64,000 nt of DNA from Melastoma dodecandrum (lineage: Eukaryota; Streptophyta; Magnoliopsida; Myrtales; Melastomataceae): the NCBI GenBank assembly GCA_029817715.1, contig JARUPY010000501.1, positions 532,255-596,254 of the forward strand, given 5' to 3'. The position numbers and the translations under genes are program-made. Shown here piece after piece: positions 46,448-59,781 of this stretch; within the stretch, counting starts at the first letter, position 1; each line of letters begins with the position of its first letter. The notes under the pieces are model-generated. The model was not told the DNA's origin, searched no databases, and worked only from the letters and a program-made list of their open reading frames with translations.

Positions 46448-46540
46448 GGTTGCGAGAGGCTCGAAGATCGGAACGGGGTTTATCCGGTGAACGGAATGCT
46501 CGATGGGGAATGGTGTGACCTCCGGCTAAGATTGTTAGGC

Positions 46541-46551
46541 CCTTTATATAG
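46541..46551 (-). promoter_or_regulatory. Probable TATA box of glutamine synthetase gene
   Basis: CTATATAAAGG on the minus strand about 95 bases before the ATG, at the usual distance for a short leader. Confidence 0.6.
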
Positions 46552-48325
46552 CGGATTTCATCGGTTAGGCGCTCTCTCATTGTACAATTATTATTATTAT
46601 TTTAATAGCAAGATTCAATAAACATTTATATAAGCAATAATGAAATCCATTTCTTCGTATTGGTCAAATATTTCGTACCAAAGTTCTTTCCGTAATGGAA
46701 AAACATTTAATTGAGCGTCGGTACTTAAGAAAAGAAAATATATTTAATTTATAAATATTTTTTACTTTTTCTTAGAGGGAATAAAATCCAAAAAAAAAAC
46801 GTTGTTTTCATTGGTACCATTGGTTTCTCTTCCCCTTTCGTCTTGGGCATATATATGCAAAGAAACCCTTATCTTCTTTCCCATCATCTATTTGTCCAAA
46901 ATGTTGCAAATTCCTAAATTAACCCAATAAATAAATAAATAAGTTTAAGTGTAAGAAATCATTTGTTTTATTTATTTTTCAAAATTGACGTGCGTATTTT
47001 CCGTGACCACCGATTTTATTTTATTTTTATTTTCTCTTTTTTGGCTTATAGAGGAACAAAAGCTATTGGAATATATAAGTATTTTATTCCCTCCCATTCA
47101 AAAAGCTTGACTTTGATTCTCTGCCAACCAAAAATTATTCAAATTTTTTTTTAAAGATTAAAAAACATGAAATTGTCCACATCCTTGACATATGAAAAGA
47201 AAAATATGACCAATATTTAATCGGCTAAAAAGCTCGATTATTTAACATTAATGCTCTTTTTAATGTTAATATAAAGTCAACGAGGGGGTTGCTTTGGGGG
47301 CGTGCTGTCTGACGTTTCCGTCGCGCGAAACGAAAAGGTTGACCTTCACACCGGCCGCGCGAGCTGGTTCGGCGACGATCGTATCGTCACTGTCCACGCG
47401 ATTCCCTCTCTCGCGTGTACGGGAAGGAGCCGCGGGATGGACGTCGGGACTTAGTCAAATGTTGGTTTCAGAGCATCGTGAAGGGGCAAAGCCTGACTAC
47501 TATTCACTTACTATGAAGCGCGCGCTCTTTTCGAGAATCTGAATTTGTTAACATTTGGCTCATAACTCACGCATCATTAAACCAAGTTTTGTTATCATTA
47601 AATGAATCCATCGAGATCAAGGTCGTGAGCTGTAATCACGACAACTGGGGGTATTGTTTTTCTTGTTCGCAATGTCTAGTCTTGGCGTCACAAGGGGGAA
47701 ATAAAAAGAAGAAGAGCATCCTCATTTACATGGAACAAGGCTGTCCCAGGATCGCTGTAACCGAGGCACGAATGTGACATTATTATAGGATCGTCATAAC
47801 CTGAGGCTTTGAACCATAAAAGTTAGGAAAAGTGCTGTTGCATGCAATATTTTAAAACTGTTGATTCTCATGAAAATTGAAACCTGTGATTCTTGTTTTT
47901 GTTGAAGGATAATTTGTGTTGGCTTCATAATTCAGTACATGTTGTTCGGTCTTATGGCTAAAAAAACTGGTTACCTTATTGTTACGGGTTAACGGAAATA
48001 ATGCATGTTGTCTGTCAAAATGGGCGCAGCACAATGTTTGCACCATGGAGGATGCCAGTCTGACAATGGCGACCAGCATTCGTTTAATTCCATCTAGACT
48101 GGTGTTTACTGGTGCTAAATATTGACTGTATGGCTTAAGAGCTTTGAATTCATCGCCGCTCACTGTTTATGAAAAACAGGATTCCAAGGGATCTTTTTCG
48201 TGTAAGAGTGTATCTAGGTTATGGACTACACTAATATGCTGAAACTGCACACCTCCTGATTGAATTTCTCTATTGGTTATACATGGGGGAAGTTGACAAT
48301 ATGAAGGCTCTTTTCTTTGTGGCAG
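46552..48325. other. Intergenic with one GC-rich block
   Basis: 46.55-47.28 kb is very AT-rich. A GC-rich block at about 47290-47460 has several CGCG sites and may be a promoter or CpG-rich relic. No earlier CAP-G exons were recognised here. Confidence 0.4.
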
Positions 48326-50930
48326 GGATCCAAAATTCGTGCAATGGGGGAATACAGCTCACGGAGGCTGAAACTTCTCTGTTGGCGGGCAATGTGTAGG
48401 CAATTGCAAGCAGAAGCTCAGGTGCACGCATTCTTGCAGCAACTCTATCCGTGTGTTGGTGACACATTGGGAAAGAAAAAGAAATGGATACACTGATTAT
48501 TTCCAAGGTGTTTTATTTCTTCTCTATACCAACGTGAAAAATGCATATCACCAGGAACTTAGCATAGTCTGTTGTGAATATGAACCATTAAGCATAGTCC
48601 CCATCGTGCTCAGCTGGTGGATGATATCAGTTTCTACAACCTGCAAAATGATGATAAAAGCCCGGGTCTCCCATTCAAGTATCCTAGTAAGACTTGGCCA
48701 CAAGAATGGTAGTTGTATGTCTGGTTTGGACTAGAGGTGAGTCCTTGATTGAAGATTTCATGGGATTGAGTCTGGACGGTGATGAATAACTTATTTCTGT
48801 TTAACTGAGGGGCCTCAATTTGCTAGAATGTCCCCTAATCTTACTTCTAGGATGTCTTCTTTGTTCCTTTAACAGGAAAGGTGCTCTGATGTTGCTGCAA
48901 TGATGGGTAGTGAAGCAGCTCTGCATGCTGCTGAATCGTTGAATTGTATTGACTTACTAGAGAACATACTTCCCGCAACAGTTTCTGATTACATTAGCTT
49001 GGTCAAAGCTCACACTGATGCTGGTAGGAAGATTTTTTATTGCTTGGTTGAAATATGCTGTACACATATGTAGTCTGACCTTAACGGTACTCGCAGTAAC
49101 GAACTACTGGTTTGTTACTCGACAGCTACTCTTGGTTGGCCCAATGCTTGATTTTTCTGATGCCACAAACAGGAAGACTGCTGCTACATTTTTACGGGCT
49201 TTGTTGCAGTGCCTGCCTGAATGTGAAGTGGATGATGACGGAAACATAAATCCTGGGGGGGGGGGGGGGGGGGGAGAATGGGCTAATGCAGTAATCACTC
49301 AGGCAAGAAAACATTCAGCAACAGGCAAATTTGAAGATGCAGTTCTTCAGGTCATTGAAGAGCTTGCACGGCCTTGCAGGGAAAGAGCTGATGACTTAAT
49401 GCAGTGGATACATTTACTTGCTGTGACAGGCCTTCTCTTAGAGAACACAAAGTCCTACTATTTTACTTACTACAAGGCAAAGCTATTAAGCCTGGAGATC
49501 TTTTTCACTCCTTATTGCTTTCAGGGGTACAGACATTACGGGGTTTCCCCTTATGCATTTAACCAGTCATTTATTTGTTGTATGAGTCAGTCACAGGTTC
49601 TTCAAATTTGGATTGACTACTTCCTCAGATAACAACACTTATGCTAACTCTTATGGGGACTGAATATTAGAGTGCTTAATCTCATATATGCTAGTCTTTA
49701 TGGGGAGATGGGACTGAAGCTGGAACTGATGAAGAGGAATCAGTCATTTCTGTTCTAGGGGAAGGTTTCGCCAAAATTCTTCTCTTAAGTGACAAATATC
49801 CAAGCCTCTCAACTTCATCACAGGTCAGTCGGGCTGATTAGCCTGTACTTTGGAGACGAGAAAAGGGACTTGCAAAGGTACAAATATTAATTTTTGGCTG
49901 TTATATTTCCTGGGTTTTCCTCTTATATGTGAATTCTTACTTCTCAAGACCCATAACTTTAACACTCTTTTCCCGTGAATCAGGCTGAGACAGTGTTTGT
50001 CTATGTTTTCCGAGCATTATCCGTATCTTTTGAACAAATACAAGGTAAGAATTGTCATTGATATTGTCTCTCATTTTCATGTTGTTAAAGATGGTTTGAT
50101 CTGAATAGATTGAAGTCAATAGGTGTTCTCAACTTTCGATGATGCAGGAATTGCTGTCCAAGGCATTTGTTCTGGTGATCCGATCTATGTGGCCTGGCAT
50201 TGATAAAAATCCTGGAGGCTCCATATATACGGTATCTAACTTGCGGAAGTGTGCTGTTCAAGCCTCACGTTTCTCGCTTCAAATGATGGAGGCTCCCTTG
50301 TATGCCAAGGAGAGTAAAAAGGAGGAAGCTAGTCCAGAATCTTCAGAATCCATTGATAGTCCATCGCAGACATCTCTGAAGACAAGGATTGGAGGGCTTG
50401 CCACGTAAAGCAACTGAGGTACCTTTTTGGATGCGATGACTAGTTCTTAGCTATTACTTTTCCACTGCAAAATTTTGAAAAGCAGCGATTATGTAGACAT
50501 TGGCAAGTTTGCCCATCGAGTAATCTCAATGAATCTGAAAGGAAGGATGAGTTGATGCAGTCAGCTTTTGGTGCCAACTGCAGATGGCTTTTTTTCCTTT
50601 TTCTTTTACTACGCAACTTAAAAGCAACTCTGTTCAACAGGTGGGTAGCTCCACAGGAAAGAGGATGCCTGCTGAGAGGTCATATGCCGCCGTGCTCTGT
50701 AGAATACTTGTCTTGCTTAAACCCAACAAATCAGAACAAGAAGCAATAAAAATATTAAGGAGGCTTATGAACAGTGTAGTGGTGGTCTTGGCTTCAGAGA
50801 GAGATCTCCTCAAGGATTTGAGGAGATTTGCAGAATGCCTCAGGAGCTTTAGATAGAAGTTCGGATCAAGAGTTGTCGAGAGATCAAATTGAAGCTACTT
50901 TTGGTAACCAGCAGCAAACCCTTTAGTGAC
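48326..50930 (+). pseudogene. Condensin complex subunit CAP-G, 5'-truncated decayed copy
   Basis: CAP-G is the HEAT-repeat subunit of condensin I. Recognised pieces: 48326-48421 (RLKLLCWRAMCRQLQAEAQ), 48876-49023 (VAAMMGSEAALHAAESLN, LPATVSDYISLVKAH) and 49097 to about 49570. The last runs from RQLLLVGPMLDFSDA to CRERADDLMQWIHLLAVTGL, then is frameshifted into GKAIKPGDLFHSLLLSG. Further pieces are about 49700-49870 (VLGEGFAKILLLSDKYPSL, LISLYFGDEKRDLQ), about 49984-50044, 50148 to about 50425 (SKAFVLVIRSMWPGIDKNP) and 50640 to about 50930. The N-terminal half is absent, middle exons are missing between about 49570 and 49700, and frames break near 49470, 50405 and 50850. A 20-base G-run lies in one exon. 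Confidence 0.85.
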
Positions 50931-52785
50931 TGCATAAATCGTTAATGATTTCAACCATCAAGTCTATATCGATTGTTGTTTTAACCTCCTAGATCATGGA
51001 AAATTCCAGTGCTTGGTCTTTTCTTCTGATCAAAACGCTCTACAGGGAGACTGAGACTCAAGTTTAACCTGGACCTCGAGGGATCAGTGCAGTGCCTGAA
51101 ACGCCGGTACTGTGCATGACTAGGACGACCAGGACAAGCAGACGAGCCAGACGGGGAAGAATCATCGTCTTGTGACGATGATCTCTCGGCCCAATCTGTC
51201 GCCTCCTATTGCTTCATGATCAATATTAGTTCTGTAGGAGTTTGCCTCCCCATTGGTCCTTGGTTCGGACGCCAATGTAGAGAAGTCGTCTCCTTTCCTG
51301 GTATGGCAGAGCAGACAAGAGAGGACAGGAGAGCACGCACGCACGCACGCATGTGTCCACTTCTCTGGAAGTCTGGGCGGGCGCCCACCTTTTCCACAAG
51401 GACCCAATCGGATCCCACTCACAGGGGATAACATTTTTTTACCAAATCCAGACATGATGGGTATGATGAACCTTCTCATCCTCTCCCCTCCTCTCACGAG
51501 GGTGGGCGGGCGGGCTACAAATGTCAGGATTAGGTATGGGACATGGAAAGAGACAAGAGACAATTCCCCCCCACCCACATGTCCTGGGAAAGTAGTGGTT
51601 GGTTTCGGAGGCGGAGTGTGCTGTTGTTCTGGTGTTTTTGTCAAAATAGTGTGCTGGTCGGTCGAGTTTCATGAATTGTTTATAGCCCTATACGATGTAT
51701 GTGGGTATTGGTTTTCAAAGGTCAGGTTTAGGAAAACTAATTTCGGAGGTGGTTTTATTTTAATATTGACTTGGCAACGACGGCAAGCCGAGTTTGAAAC
51801 TGTTTTTGATATTCCCCATGTTTTGGTGTCCCATGTTTTGGGCCAAGTACCCTCCCCCCTCCCCTCCTCTTTTTAATTCCACTGTGATGAGATTTTGTAT
51901 GTGTCTTTATGCTTTGATTCCAAGCAAATGGGAAAGAAAAGGAGTTTGCCCCTGATTAGTACCTAAATTGTTCGTGTCACAAATCCCGCCCCCCTCAAAG
52001 TATCCCCACTTTTGCTCCAATCTAGTTGTTAATGCAGTTTATGTCGGAATTCGGACAGACTAAAATGTGTGTTGGGTTGGGCTTGTTAGTTTCTTTTACC
52101 ATCAAATGCCATCTGGTCACACTAAGGAATGAAGCTAATTACTGTTTGTAAAGTCTGATTCTCGATCAGGGTTTCAATTCGATAAGTATCAACTCCAATT
52201 CTGAGTTTGAAATTTTCTATTGTTTACTACAATTTGAGTTCGAGAACGTGAGTCGAGTTCAACCGTCCACGATAAGTCAAGTTTGAGAAGTACTTTTAAC
52301 AAGTAATGTTGGACCACAGCAACTCGAGATGGAGAAACATTTCCTACCAATCGAGTTCCATCGATCTCAACGATTGAGTGCCCAAACAACAACTCACTGG
52401 AGTTTTCTAAGCGTTGTTTTCTTCTTTATTAAACACGGACAATTAATCTTCGCAAAAACTTTTTTGTGCTACGTATTATTTCACTCCACTAACTTTTGAA
52501 ATTCATGGCAGTTACTGTAAATTTTTATTCTAATGAAAACACGACCTTTATTTACTATTACGTTTATTTTATTTTATTTAACTAGTGATCACACATTTCA
52601 ATGAACATTTTTCCACGCCTCGCTTCTACGGCCTGCATTTTCGTGTTGTGAACAGTTTTTTTTTTTTAAATTTTAAATGAAGAGGAAGAAGGAGAAGGCG
52701 ACAAAAAAGCAAACGGACAATGACAAAAAGGTTTTTTGTCTGTTCATCACCAATCTGTCATCATCATCTAAGAACGGCGAAGGTG
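50931..52785. other. Intergenic, no gene recognised
   Basis: Contains a GCAC repeat near 51330 and GC-rich frames at 51162-51876 on both strands that look like compositional shadows. It becomes AT-rich after 51.9 kb. Confidence 0.5.
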
Positions 52786-52794
52786 TTATAAATA
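52786..52794 (+). promoter_or_regulatory. Possible TATA box of Nudix gene
   Basis: TTATAAATA about 200 bases before the Nudix start codon, the only good TATA match in the upstream region. Confidence 0.4.
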
Positions 52795-52995
52795 TATGTT
52801 ATTATTACCAGTATCGCAGAGGAAACGGTGCTAATATCCATCCTTAACTGTGTAGTTCCCCTGTCCCTTTCTTCGTCCCCCCCCCCAACCTCGCCTCTCG
52901 TTAAATTTTAACCACCACTTTTGCGAAAGATAGAGAAAACTGCTCCCCCATTAGTTTCTGGGTGTTTCTCCGAAAGGTTGGGTTTTGAGATAGAG

Positions 52996-54704
52996 ATGGT
53001 GGTTTTGGTATCACAGGACACGAGTTCTGTTGTTGATTTGGTGTCCCGGACTGGGAGGCACCTCCAGAGGTACGACCACAAGGGCCGCCGCCAAGTCGTC
53101 GGGTTAGTTCCATGGCCATCTTTTTTTTTTTTGCCTTTTCCTTTCTGGTTATTGTTGGGTTTTGCCCTTAAAGTTTCGGTCTTTCATCCTGAGGGGTTCT
53201 GTCGATATCATCTCCCTCGTTTTGTTGTCATGTTCGGAAAGGAGTGGTGTTAGTTTTCTGTTGTTGCATGTCATTTGTGGATCCCCTGTGCTGAAGGGGG
53301 GGGGGGGGGGGTGAGGATAGATTGTTCTGGGGTTGTCCCTTTTGGAAAATCTTCCCATTAGGGCATTGAAGGATATACTTGTTTGTACCTCCTGTTAAAG
53401 TTTCTCGATTGGGGCTGGATGGAGATTTGTGTATTCCATTACAGGAAGGGTGGGCTGGGGGGACCCTACAACCTCATCCACAATGTTAAAATTGGACACG
53501 GTCCTTGATCACATTATTTTGATGTTGTTGTTTTCCCCCAGTTAGGAGGGGGGGTGTTGTTATTACATAAAGTGTTGGGGTGCCGCTGCCGTTGTGGAAA
53601 TTGTCCAGTGTGAATGCTCCCTCAATCATAGATCTCGATTAGTATGTATTCTAATGGCCGACTGATAGCTGTTTTTTCTTCATGGCCTGTCCCACTTGAC
53701 ATTTAGTAACAGACAACAGATGGAAAATTATGCAGTAGAACAGTAGCTCCAGGGTGTGGACTTATATGTGGACAAAGTCGTCTCCTTATCTTTCCTTAGT
53801 TTCGTGTGAGATTTTTTTTTGGATAGGCTGATAATGATTCTGTAATTTGTGCCGCATCGATGAGTGTGGCTTGATGTCGTTTCTGTTCCCTGTGAGGTTG
53901 ACTCTTTGATTTGTCTAATGGCAGATGCATACCGTACAGATATAAAGGCAAAAAGACTGACCAGTCTTTGGTGGACGAGCAAGAGCTGGAAGTTCTTGTA
54001 ATAAGTTCACAGAAGGGTAAAGGATGGTTGTTTCCCAAGGTGCGATATACATAATAAACAGAAACCGTATAGATGAATTTCTATCGGCAAGTTTCATAGT
54101 TCTCTTCTTACACCATCGTGATCTTCTGCAGGGTGGTTGGGAAATGGATGAATCTATCGTTGCTGCTGCATTGAGAGAAACTGTGGAGGAGGCTGGAGTC
54201 AGAGGCACAATACAGGTGAGGCTCCGAGCCATACTCTACAGATAAGACAGCGTTGGGCAATTTCCTTTGGTGTCCTATACGTCGTTGAAGTTGAATATTT
54301 TTTTTTTTTGTAAGTAGTTGAAGTTGAATTGGTTGCGTTGCAGATGCAATTAGGACAGTGGAGGTTCAAGAGCAAGAGCCAGGATGCATACTATGAAGGC
54401 TACATGTTTCCTCTGCTAGTTGACGAGCAACTGGACATCTGGCCGGAGAAGAATATACGGAAGAGATTTTGGGTACGTACACGACGTGCGTCCACATATC
54501 CTCCAGTACGATTCGTTTTTGCAGTTGAGCTGATGATGCTCATAAGAAACCTGGAATATAATGCAGATGAGCATCGCGGAAGCAAGGGAAGCCTGTCAAC
54601 AGTGGTGGATGAAGGAAGCCCTGGAAGTTTTGGTCAATCGACTCACCTGCAGGACGGAAGAGGAAGCCTTGATACAGTTCTTGCAGGTCCAGTGTTCGAA
54701 CTAG
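52996..54704 (+). CDS. Nudix hydrolase, plant NUDT4/12/13/17/18/21 group
   Basis: Exons 52996-53102, 53925-54039, 54132-54215, 54344-54472 and 54567-54704 join in frame to 190 residues. The Nudix box GX5EX7REUXEEXGU is complete at residues 75-97 (GGWEMDESIVAAALRETVEE then AGV), with Thr at the first U position; it binds the catalytic metal. The strand GWLFPKGGWE just before it and the C-terminal MSIAEAREACQQWWMKEAL helix fit the plant diphosphoinositol/dinucleotide polyphosphate-type group. No clear transit peptide is seen. The substrate cannot be told from the sequence. The stop was taken in exon 5 after QVQCSN. Confidence 0.9.
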
Positions 54705-55503
54705 AGTTTCCCTTCCGTCACGCTTGTGCCTGTGCCTCATGTATATAAGCATTCGGTAGAATAGCTTAATGCTGAAGGAATCATCTCTTGCTTTCTGAGA
54801 AAAAAAAGAAGCAAGGAAATGCAATGTAGTGATCCCAGCAGAGCAACTTCTGTTTTCAATGTCGGAATATTCAATAACAGTGTACAAATGCAGTTACTCT
54901 GTTGTACTCATCTCAGCTTGCTTGCTTATGAATCCGATGTTTGATTCGATTCCGGGATCTTTCCTCAACCTGGTTTTGACCGATGTCCTCTAATGCTTCA
55001 CGGTGTTCTAAGCCTATGCAAACTTGTAGTTCTCTCAAAAAGACATTGTCCCAAATCACCACATCCAGTAATGCAGACTGCATCACTTCAATCTATCATC
55101 ACTTGCTTTTGGATCAAGGAAACTTCTCATGAAGGTTTGTGGGCTTTCCCTTTTGTTGTGGACTGGAAAAAGAAAAACACAAAAAAACTGGGCAAGCACC
55201 CACCAATACTTTTGTCTGCATCATGCATGTGAATATTCCTCCATGAAGGTTTTTTGCCTCCTACTGATAAAGTGGGTAAAGCTTGATAATCTCCATTACT
55301 AGGATCCAACTTCAGAAGCTTTGCCAATATCCTTCCTAAGAACTCACTGAGATTTTCATAAAGTCACTTTTGATTTAGTATCCAGTCACTATTTCGTACC
55401 ATTCTTGCCTTTTTTGCTTCCACACTCAACTAAAAAACTTGCTAATTAAAGAGCTCCCCCATCAAAAAACATTTCCTTACAACCTCAGTTGGATCGAAGA
55501 AGA

Positions 55504-55950
55504 TGGAAACTAGAACGGCTTGTAATAGGGAGGTCCAATTACTTCCTCTCTGTGTCCCTAGTTGTTGTTGTTTTCGGGTTTGGTTCGGTCAAGGGCTCTG
55601 ATTCCTTCATCTATGATGGCTGCACTCAGCTGCGGTACTCGCCGGGCTCAGTCTACATGTCGAGCCACAACTAGCTCCTTACATCCCTGGTAAACTCCGC
55701 CACGTACTCATCCTTCCTTGAACGACATGGTGTACAGGACTGTACCAGTGCAGGGGGACCTCTCGATGCCTGAACCAAGACCGAGTCAGGGATCACGTGC
55801 TCAGGGATATGCGGGGGAACGATCCAGCTGCAGGGGTGCCATGTGAGGTATTGCAGCGCAACCTTCCTCGGGGAAGAGGACGAGAAAGCCGCGTAGAATA
55901 AGTGTTGGCCCTCGGACTGGTACCAGGCAGACGTGATGGGGAGGAGGGAC
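55504..55950 (+). pseudogene. Plasmodesmata-located (DUF26) protein, decayed copy
   Basis: A signal peptide-like run (LSVSLVVVVFGFGSVKG) is followed by DSFIYDGCTQLRYSPGSVY and, after an in-frame TAG at 55672-55674, LLTSLVNSATYSSF. A shifted frame then gives CSGICGGTIQLQGCHVRYC and ATFLGEEDEKAA. These match the first cysteine-rich DUF26 repeat of PDLP/CRRSP proteins in family order. The first-repeat middle is damaged, and the second repeat and transmembrane segment are absent. No intact parent is in the window. Confidence 0.82.
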
Positions 55951-58900
55951 TCGGTGATGGTGGTGGTAAGTAGTGAGTGATGATATTATTCTTCTCATTG
56001 GAAATCTGTAATTTCATGGTTTACATTTGCTAAATTAATGAGTTTTTCTCCGTAATTTCTCACGTTTCTGTGACGCCCTACTATTCATTTTATTAATCGG
56101 TGTATCTTCCTTCCTGTTGGATGAAGAAATATTACCTAAGTCATGGATTAATCTCTAAATTATTTATAAGTCTCATACCTCTGCGAAAATGCTTTCGTTG
56201 CGGTACATCTCCGTCTGGTCCACTCCCGTATGGCTCGTTAACCTTTCGGGGCTTTTACCGGGAACTGTTGACCGGAAGGACCCTTGAGGCCGCGGAGGGG
56301 ACAACATGGCCGATCGCAACCTTCCAACATGGAGCAGATCATCGTCTGTGGACAATTATCTTCGACGAAGGCTTGGTAGGATGCGGCGACGACGTGGGCC
56401 GTCCTGGCAGCTGAAGAGCACCACTGGACGGCACAAGATCCGTCGCCAGCCAACAGGCCGGTCGACAATGGCGGAGGTTGTAAAAGGAGGATGGAAAGGG
56501 CCTTGTTCCGAAATGGGCCAAGACTATCTTTCAATTGGGCCGTCACCCTAGGCCCAAATTCATGTATCTTCGTGTACTTTTTTTAAATTTTTTTAATCCT
56601 TATTTTATTTTCTTGAGGGACTTTTAAATTTATTGCGACATGGAAGCGTCAGGGTGACGTCAGGACATGGGATTGCTGGGGAGGGGGGTCAATGGAGTCA
56701 ATCCATATTTTGTTTGAAATTGTGTTATTTTTTTTCTTTTGATAAGTGGTGGGGACTCTCTATAAATAGACAAACCACAAACACATTCTCATCCTTGGAT
56801 TTTTCTAGAACAAAAACAAAAAAAAAAAACAAAATTGACCTTATTGATAATATTTACTTACCTAATTTTGAAAAAAATCGACGGGGGAGTAACATGATTT
56901 TTGGTGATCTTAGTCAGGCAAGTCGCGTTCAAAAGCTTAAACACACGTGTAATAAACAAATAGTAAAAATCGATGATGACGATGATTATTATTATTATTA
57001 TTATTATTTAAACTATAAGGTTTGGGAAGAATTGAGGAAAGGAAATAACCGAACGACAAATGGGAATGCAAAAATTCCTTTCACATGTTTTTCTTTTTTA
57101 TTAGAGAGTAAAGTCACAGCAGACCGGACAAATATTGACGAAAACATCGCATGGGGAGGAGAAACAACAACGTTAGGACATTAAAGCATGGGAGAACATT
57201 CTCTTCCTTTCCTATCTTCTTTTTGTCCTTAAGGTGTTGTAGCCATTGACTCCCGAGTTGAACGGCACATGCCCCATGATAAAAAAAAAAAAAAAGTTAT
57301 TTCCCGAACTAAAACCTCGACGCAATTTAGGTTTTCTTTGTTATTTTATGATTAAGGTAAAAAAACTTTTGTGGGTGTAAATCCCATTCATAATTATCGA
57401 ATTTGAACTTAGAATCTTCGAATGAATCCACGATTACGTATTAAAGTAGTAAATCAAGTCTCACATAACGGGTCGAGTTATGGCTTTGGTTTTGTTTCAT
57501 CAAAAGATTAAACTTTCATGTCATAAGGTAAGTTTAATAAAATAATTTATGCATGTGCATGAAATCGACTAATAATAGAATGTAGAAGAAAATTAAAAAA
57601 AAAGCGGCTTTATAATGATTAAAAGACACACTCGCAGCAGCTTGTAAAGTAATGTACGCAAACAAGCAGCGTTTTCCGTTTGTGGACTGCGCCGGTCTTC
57701 TACGAAAAGCTTATTATGATTGTCAGATCGCATGATTCGTTCAGCCGAACTTTTGGAATAGAGCGGCGGGATTATGAAATCAAAACGATCGATGACTCGT
57801 TTTTTTCTTTTATCGACGAGATACGACGGAAGAATTATTAACATTGCGGAGTCTCCTGCTAAGGAGGGAGATCGTCCGACGCCGACGGCGAAGACTACGC
57901 CCTGAGCTGGCGATGGTTCCAATTGGCCTTATTACTTGGAAAAACTAAAGGGCGTTCACGTCGACCGTACCGAATTTTTATCATCTTTTGATACTTTTTT
58001 TATATATTTGGTTTGGCCTTTCGTTCTTCGGTCAATCTTCAAAGTAGAAGAAGAGATTTTTAAGGAAAAGAACAAAATTCTAAAGAAAACAAGACGACAA
58101 TAATGAGGTATGAGTGCGGGGGCGAAGGGCAGCTGTAAGAATAACGCGGAAACGAGACCAAAAACTCGCTTTTGATTTCCAAAACATTTATCAGAAAGAA
58201 GAGACAAAAACATCAGGAGAGAATGACCGCTGGACATGGATGACCCCCTTCCCAACCCCCCCTAGTCGAAACAAATTTTACAGTAGAAAGTTCGAAATTT
58301 TAAAAATAATACGTCAAAGGCAAACTTATAAAGATTGATTTTGGGTATTATTTTAAGAATTTAGAAATTATTCAAATTTTTTTTCCGTCAAATACTATTT
58401 GGGAACGTAACTCCTGTTGCTTCTTTACTCTCGAGGAGATATTCTTGTGAACGTAACTCCCGTTGCTTCTTTAATCGGCATCAGCCAATTCATTTCGTAA
58501 TACTTTGCGACAATACGATAACCTCATCGAGTGCGCATATTTCACGATTTCTCTATGAGGTTATTGTTTTCGCATGGTGGTTAAAGAGCGAGTGTTTACC
58601 AAATAGCGTCCATCACTCGTGATATTCTTGCAACATTAGGCTGTAGTCGAGCCCTCTTTAATGCGCCATGAAATTGACGGGAGGTCGTCATGGTTGTTGT
58701 CTGGCTAAGATTTCCTTCATCAGTGAGGATCATTACACCTTTACTCTACTAATAAAACGTTAAACTGTCATTACGATCGTCGGCTCTGCTGAGTTTTTCG
58801 TTGGTACCATATCACCTTATCATTATTATTATTATTGTTACTCTGAAAGTTTTAGCGACCAACGATCAAGTTTTGATAAAATCATAATGACACCCAACGA

Positions 58901-59571
58901 CAGTTCGAGAACTTTGAAATTTTCTGCACGGCCATAACTTTCTGTCCTCGATATTACCTTCACCTAGTTACAATATTAGCCTTAAACTAGGAACAGTGAC
59001 GAGGATTAATCCGACAATTTACTTATTTTAATCTCTGTGGGTGTTGTTGTGCTGAGGAGAAGCGAAAAGGCCGTCACTAGTTATTCACAACTTGGAAAAT
59101 TGTCAAGATCAAAGTGAGACAGATGTATGGCATTCTTTTCGTTTTCATTGACATTGTAATGGGTATTAATTAAAACATGTTAATTTTATAGTTTGATCGA
59201 TTCCAATTCCAATTACCGTGATGTTTTCCATGAAAACATATAGTGAAAGTACTCTCCTCTCTCCCATGTATCATCGCAGATCATTAAGACTTTAGTTTTG
59301 ATCATAATTTCCAAGAGAAACCCGAGAGAGAGAGAGAAGACCTTAAGATGAGGATGAGTTGGCGCTGTCGGAACAAGACATTTCACTACTTTGTTACAAC
59401 ACCCCTCGTCATTGTTAACACGTCTTTACTTATATATACGGAAAGAACTATTTTGTGTCTCCCTCGCATAAATAATTAAAATAAGAAAAAGATTATGAAA
59501 CCCCCCCGGTAATTATTCATTGAAGTAAAAGCCGTGTATTCAATCGACAGTGAAAGGAGAAGGCGACAGAT

Positions 59572-59572
<1 letters not shown>
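55951..59572. other. Intergenic, no gene recognised
   Basis: Holds an ATT microsatellite (about 56986-57008), A-runs and a TATAAATA near 56761. A 183-codon frame (56633-57184) is not convincing as a protein. A ~22-bp stretch (AACGTAACTCC-GTTGCTTCTTTA) is repeated at about 58404 and 58450. Confidence 0.45.

Positions 59573-59602
<30 letters not shown>
59573..59602 (+). repeat. 30-bp poly(C) tract in MYB promoter
   Basis: An unbroken run of C from 59573 to 59602, about 35 bases before the TATA box of the MYB gene. A possible i-motif/G-quadruplex site if the length is real. Confidence 0.85.
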
Positions 59603-59636
59603 ACCCACTATCATTTTTCTTTTCTTTGTTTCATTG

Positions 59637-59644
59637 TATAAATA
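59637..59644 (+). promoter_or_regulatory. TATA box of MYB gene
   Basis: TATAAATA about 140 bases before the start codon, followed by a CT-rich leader. Confidence 0.6.
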
Positions 59645-59781
59645 CATCGAGTTGGTGGGCGAGGTTTCTCCTCCTCAAGATTCCTGCTCTGGTCTCTTCT
59701 CTGGCGCTCCCCAACACAAACTGTAGATTCATCTTCGTCTTCGTCATCGTCTCAGGGTCCTAGGATTAGGACAAGAAAGAT

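Noticed and set aside
56633..57184. 183-codon open frame with upstream TATAAATA
   Set aside because: It is rich in low-complexity Tyr/Asp runs from ATT repeats, has no family resemblance and no good start context.
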